Part shown: positions 21,846-25,242 of the stretch, piece by piece
How the letters are laid out: each line of letters opens with the position of its first letter
How positions within the stretch are numbered: the stretch's first letter is position 1
From: CAZLBC01 sp964557575
GTDB lineage: Bacteria; Planctomycetota; Phycisphaerae; SM23-33
Direction: 5' to 3'
Assembly (NCBI GenBank): GCA_964557575.1
Contig: CAZLBC010000073.1
Location: 1 to 25,242 of the forward strand
Length of the DNA stretch: 25,242 bases
Translations under genes and position numbers: made by a program
Notes under the pieces: generated by a model
Database searches by the model: none
What the model was told of the DNA's origin: nothing
What the model saw: only the letters and a program-made list of their open reading frames with translations

Positions 21846-22811
21846 TTATTCCGTCGATTCGAGCAGCACCGCGTGCTGCAGGGTTTCGAAGAGCGGCCAG
21901 TCGACGGCGGCCGGCGCGTCGGTCGCCGTCGACGCCGTCGCGGCCGCGACCGCGGTCGCCAGGCCGTCGGGGGGGTCCCGGCCCTCGTCCAGGGCGGCGA
22001 TGAACGTTGCGAGGAGCACATCACCGGCGCCGACCGTGTTCCGGGGCGGCGGGCAGTCGGCCGCCGCGACGACCGCGTGCCAGTGTGCCCTCCCGCTGAA
22101 GAGAAAGGCCCCGTCCTCACCGGCGGATACGAGGACGAAGGTCGCCTTCTGGACCAGTCCCCGGGCGGCCGTAGCGAGCGCCGTGATGTCGGGGATATCC
22201 CGGCCGGCCAGTTCCGCCAGTTCCGCGACGTTGGGCGCGATCGTCCAGAACGTCCCCTTCTTCAAGGCAGCCAGTCCCGCCCCGGAGGTGTCCACCGCCA
22301 GCCGGGCCCCGCAGCCGGCGACCGCCTGCAGCAGGTCCGCGAAATCAGCGGCGGATACGCCCGGGGGCAGTGAACCGCTGAAGACGACCAGGTCTTCGGG
22401 GTACACGGTCGCCGCCAGATGCGACTGGAACTCCAGGAGATCCGCGCGCCGGACCGGCAGGCCGGGCCGACGGTCGTGGGACTGTTCGCCGCCGCCGGCG
22501 AGCAGCACCGTGCGGTTTTCCCGCGTCGTTCCCGGCAGCGCCAGGAAGCCGTCGCGCACGAGACCGCCGTCGAAGAGTTCGTCGTACAGGCCGCGGTTGT
22601 CGCGCCCGATAAACCCCGTTGCGAGCGACGGCAATTCGAATGCCGCGAGGACGCGGGAGATGTTGACCCCCTTGCCGGCCGGTATCCGGTGCAGCGGCCG
22701 GTGGCGCGACGCCGGGGCGTCCGGGGCCGGCGTTTCGAAGACGCAGTCGACCGCCGGGTTCAGGGACACGGTGACGATCTGTGGTTCGCATTCGCTCACG
22801 GGCAGCACCAT
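21846..22811 (-). CDS. PfkB-family sugar kinase, 1-phosphofructokinase/tagatose-6-phosphate kinase-like
   Basis: 321 residues from the ATG at 22811; upstream codons start only at a TTG and lack a ribosome binding site. VSLNPAVDCVFE (15-26) and AGKGVNISRVLAAF (45-58) are the hexose-1/6-phosphate kinase form of the PfkB signature 1. LVVFSGSLPPGV (141-152) and NTVGAGDVLLATF (258-270) carry the anion hole and the catalytic Asp D264. This subgroup phosphorylates fructose 1-phosphate, tagatose 6-phosphate or similar, feeding glycolysis. Cytosolic. The exact sugar is not fixed by sequence alone. It could consume products of the degraded glycans, for example via the fucose or galacturonate branches, but this link is inference. 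Confidence 0.88.
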   Translation of the reverse strand: MVLPVSECEPQIVTVSLNPAVDCVFETPAPDAPASRHRPLHRIPAGKGVNISRVLAAFELPSLATGFIGRDNRGLYDELFDGGLVRDGFLALPGTTRENRTVLLAGGGEQSHDRRPGLPVRRADLLEFQSHLAATVYPEDLVVFSGSLPPGVSAADFADLLQAVAGCGARLAVDTSGAGLAALKKGTFWTIAPNVAELAELAGRDIPDITALATAARGLVQKATFVLVSAGEDGAFLFSGRAHWHAVVAAADCPPPRNTVGAGDVLLATFIAALDEGRDPPDGLATAVAAATASTATDAPAAVDWPLFETLQHAVLLESTE

Positions 22812-22846
22812 AGCCCCAACCGCCCGGCGGTGCAAACATTTCGCTG

Positions 22847-22875
22847 TTGGAAAACGAAAGCCGCGCGGCTATAAT
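22847..22875 (+). promoter_or_regulatory. Strong candidate promoter of the histidine kinase gene
   Basis: TTGGAA (22847-22852), 17-bp spacer, TATAAT (22870-22875). Leader of about 115 nt to the ATG at 22999. The region also serves the divergent pfkB gene, for which no convincing promoter was found. Confidence 0.55.
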
Positions 22876-22998
22876 CATATATACCGATTTTTTCTGTTGT
22901 ACATACCGGCAGCACGGGCACGCCGGGCACGCAGTCAACATGGGATCGGGGAGTATGTCCGCCGCGGTATGCGGGATGTGGTGTGAGGGAACCGGATA

Positions 22999-24990
22999 AT
23001 GACAACATCGCCGCAGAACGACGACGCGCGTTCAGATGAACGGGGAAATGCGATGCGGGGAAGCTCTTCCGATGCCGTCCTGCGCGAACGGTACGTCAGC
23101 CTGTTTCAACACTCCAACGATGGTATTTTCATACACGACCTGAAAGGCAGCATCCTCGACGTCAACGACCGGGTGGTCGAATGGCTCGGCTGGTCGCGGG
23201 AGGAACTGCTGGCGATGACCGTCGTCGACCTGCATCCCGAAGACGACCGCACCGTGAGCCGGGCGGCGTTCGAGACACTCCAGAAGGACGGGCAGACGCG
23301 GTTCGAGATACGATTCAGGACGAAGGGGGGCGTGTTGCGCGACGCGGAGGTCTCCGCCAGCCTCTTCGCGGCCGATGGGGATACGATGGTGCAGGGGATC
23401 GTCCGCGACGTCACCGAGCGGAACCGCATCGAGGAGACGCTGCGTGAAAACGAGCGGTTTCTCCGGCATGTCTTCGAGGCCATACAGGACGGCATCAGCG
23501 TCCTGAACACGGACATGGAGATCCTGCGCGTCAACCGCTGGATGGAACGGATGTACGCCCACTGCGGCCGGCTGGTCGGCAGGAAGTGCTACGAGGTGTA
23601 CCGGCAGCGCCGCTCGCCCTGCCCGGACTGCCCGACCCTGCGGGCCCTGAAAACGGGGCGGCCCGAAATTTCGACCGTGCCGTACATCACCGACCACGAA
23701 CCCGCCGGCTGGATCGAACTGACCGCCTTTCCCCTGACAGGCGAGAACGGCCGCATCGAGGGGGTCATCGAGTGCGTCAAGGACGTCACCGACAAGAAAA
23801 ACATGGAGGACCGGCTGCGGCAGTCGGAAAAAATGCAGGCGATCGGGGAACTGGCGGGCGGGATCGCCCACGACTTCAACAACCAGCTCGCGGCCGTCGT
23901 CGCCCTCGCCGACCTGCTCCGCAGCGAGCTGGCGGATACCCCCCGCCTGGCCGAGTACGCCGACAACATCCTGACCGCCTCGCGGCGGGCGTCCGAGCTG
24001 GTATCCCAGTTGCTGGCCTTCTCCCGGAAGCAGCGCTATCTCACCATGCCCGTCGATATCCACGAGGTAATCGCGGAAGTCGTCTCGCTGCTGCGGCGAA
24101 GCATCGACAAGCGCATAAGCGTCGACACCCGGTTGCAGGCCGGTGCCTTCGTGACCATGGGCGATCCGACACAGATCCAGAACGCGGTTTTGAACGTCGC
24201 CCTGAATGCCCGTGACGCCATGCCGGAGGGGGGGCAGCTCGTCTTTGCCACGGACGTTGTTACCCTGGACGAGGAATACTGCCGCAGGAACCCGTACGAG
24301 ATAGCGCCCGGTCCCTGCGTGCGGATCAGCATGACGGACACCGGTGCAGGCATGGACGCGCAGACCGTCACGCGGATCTTCGAACCCTACTTTACCACCA
24401 AGCCGGAGGGCGCGGGGACCGGCATGGGCCTCGCCGCCGTCTACGGCACGGTCAAGAGCCACGGCGGTGCCGTAAACGTCTACTCCGAGGTCGGCCACGG
24501 CACGACGTTCAACCTCTACTTCCCGCTGTCGATGGAAACGGAGGAGGACCGAACGGCCGGCGGCGAACCGGGACCGGTCGTCACCGGTTCCGCCCACGTG
24601 CTGGTCGTGGAAGACGATGACATCGTGCGGGAATCGGCCGGTAACATGCTCGAGAAACTCGGGTACCGGGTGACCGCCTGCCGCGACGGTGCGGAGGCGG
24701 TCGACTACTACACGGACAACTGGCGGTCGGTGGACCTGGTGATCCTCGACCTGATCATGCCCCGGATGGACGGGGCGGAGACGTTTGAGGCGCTGCGTGA
24801 TATCAATCCCGCCGTCGCGGTCCTCGTTGCCTCGGGCTACGGCCTTAACGGAAAGGGCAGGAACGTCCTTGGAAAGGGCGCCGCCGGGTACCTCCAGAAA
24901 CCGTTCCGTATCGACGAGCTCTCGCGGACGGTGGCGGAAATACTGGCGGAAAACGGGATTCGCAGCGAGAAAAGGGATGGCCGGTCGTGA
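22999..24990 (+). CDS. Cytosolic hybrid sensor histidine kinase: PAS-PAS-HisKA-HATPase-REC
   Basis: 663 residues; GAGGGA precedes the ATG at 22999. No membrane segment is visible, so it is soluble. PAS1 spans about 30-140 (VSLFQHSNDGIFIHDLKGS, ending IVRDVTERN). PAS2 spans about 150-265 and carries four cysteines, C189, C197, C208 and C211 (SPCPDCPTL). HisKA has H291 in GGIAHDFNNQLAA; the ATPase has its N box at 398-408 (LNVALNARDAM), DTGAGM at 447-452 and GTGMGLAAVYG at 473-483. The C-terminal receiver has D539-D541, phospho-acceptor D584 in VILDLIMP and K634 in LQKPF. No output domain or phosphotransfer protein is encoded nearby, so its partner is elsewhere. It precedes an OprB-type porin gene, which it may control. 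Confidence 0.95.
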   Translation: MTTSPQNDDARSDERGNAMRGSSSDAVLRERYVSLFQHSNDGIFIHDLKGSILDVNDRVVEWLGWSREELLAMTVVDLHPEDDRTVSRAAFETLQKDGQTRFEIRFRTKGGVLRDAEVSASLFAADGDTMVQGIVRDVTERNRIEETLRENERFLRHVFEAIQDGISVLNTDMEILRVNRWMERMYAHCGRLVGRKCYEVYRQRRSPCPDCPTLRALKTGRPEISTVPYITDHEPAGWIELTAFPLTGENGRIEGVIECVKDVTDKKNMEDRLRQSEKMQAIGELAGGIAHDFNNQLAAVVALADLLRSELADTPRLAEYADNILTASRRASELVSQLLAFSRKQRYLTMPVDIHEVIAEVVSLLRRSIDKRISVDTRLQAGAFVTMGDPTQIQNAVLNVALNARDAMPEGGQLVFATDVVTLDEEYCRRNPYEIAPGPCVRISMTDTGAGMDAQTVTRIFEPYFTTKPEGAGTGMGLAAVYGTVKSHGGAVNVYSEVGHGTTFNLYFPLSMETEEDRTAGGEPGPVVTGSAHVLVVEDDDIVRESAGNMLEKLGYRVTACRDGAEAVDYYTDNWRSVDLVILDLIMPRMDGAETFEALRDINPAVAVLVASGYGLNGKGRNVLGKGAAGYLQKPFRIDELSRTVAEILAENGIRSEKRDGRS

Positions 24991-25006
24991 ATAACACTAT
25001 TTCGTC

Positions 25007-25034
25007 TTACAAAAGTAATTTCATTCCGTATAGT
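25007..25034 (+). promoter_or_regulatory. Candidate promoter of the porin gene
   Basis: TTACAA (25007-25012), 16-bp spacer, TATAGT (25029-25034), predicted start near 25041 and leader about 50 nt. A second TTGAGT (25046-25051), 17-bp spacer, AATAAT (25069-25074) exists but would start inside the ribosome binding site. Confidence 0.45.
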
Positions 25035-25090
25035 TCGTTGCCGGATTGAGTATTACTTATTTTGCAACAATAATACCTAAAGGATATTCG

Positions 25091-25242
25091 ATGGTACGAG
25101 GAATGAGTGCAGCGACGGTTGTTTCGCTCGGTCTTCTGTTCATCCTCGCGCGGGGCGGCGAAGAGCACAGCGCTCCCGCCTCCCTGTTCGAGCGGGAGAC
25201 GCTGACCGACAACTGGTTTTCCCTCGGCCGGCGGCTGGAAGA
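25091..25242 (+). CDS. Start of a carbohydrate-selective porin, OprB-like (truncated by window edge)
   Basis: Fifty codons are visible from the ATG at 25091, with AAGGA 7 nt upstream. Residues 1-20 form a Sec signal peptide (AATVVSLGLLFILARGG). The mature start, LFERETLTDNWFSLGRRLEE, closely follows the N-terminal pattern of OprB porins (E-R-x-x-L-T-G-x-W-G-G-x-R-x-x-L). OprB proteins form outer-membrane channels for mono- and oligosaccharides. Only the first tenth of the gene is present, so assignment is provisional. Confidence 0.6.
   Translation, partial: MVRGMSAATVVSLGLLFILARGGEEHSAPASLFERETLTDNWFSLGRRLE

Noticed and set aside
1..25242. CRISPR arrays, tRNA or rRNA genes
   Set aside because: No regularly spaced short repeats, cloverleaf or rRNA-like segments were noticed on reading; a tRNAscan or CRISPR finder run was not possible here.

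Overview
The window is GC-rich DNA dominated by secreted polysaccharide-degrading enzymes with Sec, Tat or lipoprotein signals. A planctomycete-type c-type cytochrome remnant, F5/8-type-C-like secreted proteins, DUF481 and OprB-like outer-membrane proteins, heparinase-like lyases and a GH127-type enzyme together suggest a PVC-superphylum bacterium (Planctomycetota, or possibly Lentisphaerota/Kiritimatiellota). That placement is inference; there is no rRNA or marker gene here.

Layout. (1) 1-1631 (-): GH127-like beta-L-arabinofuranosidase, cut by the left edge. (2) 1901-2691 (+): crcB fluoride channel overlapping a DUF190 gene. (3) 3171-5830 (+): operon of an unrecognised secreted protein, a GH43-like beta-propeller protein and a small lipoprotein. 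(4) 5904-8487 (-): a decayed zone in which an AAA_14/DUF4143 ATPase with its own AT-rich promoter sits between the C-terminal stub of a cytochrome-domain protein and a frame-damaged secreted protein. (5) 8570-10151 (+): a DUF2061 membrane protein and a frameshifted F5/8-type-C-like secreted protein. (6) 10180-10796 (-): an AbrB-type antitoxin and RelE-like toxin pair. (7) 11091-17968 (+): the main polysaccharide cluster, with a parallel beta-helix protein, a PL22-like beta-propeller lyase, a heparinase II/III-like lyase and a Tat-exported GH43-like protein. (8) 17992-20297: an AraC regulator with a PAS-like domain, divergent from a GH29 alpha-L-fucosidase. (9) 20427-22811: a DUF481 outer-membrane protein convergent on a pfkB-VOC pair. 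(10) 22999-25242 (+): a hybrid histidine kinase followed by the start of an OprB-type porin.

The most striking structure is an exact 165-bp direct repeat (10996-11160 and 14222-14386). Each copy holds a sigma70-like promoter, a leader without a Shine-Dalgarno and the signal-peptide codons. Two unrelated lyase-type genes therefore share an identical expression and secretion front end. Recombination between the copies would remove exactly 3226 bp and leave the heparinase-like gene intact behind the same promoter.

A second structural signal is a pair of GAATnnnTACCAT half-sites 21 bp apart between the AraC-type gene and the fucosidase gene, placed as expected for an activator site overlapping a weak -35. 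The enzymes together suggest breakdown of a uronate-rich polysaccharide carrying fucose and perhaps arabinofuranose. The substrate is inferred from family resemblance only.
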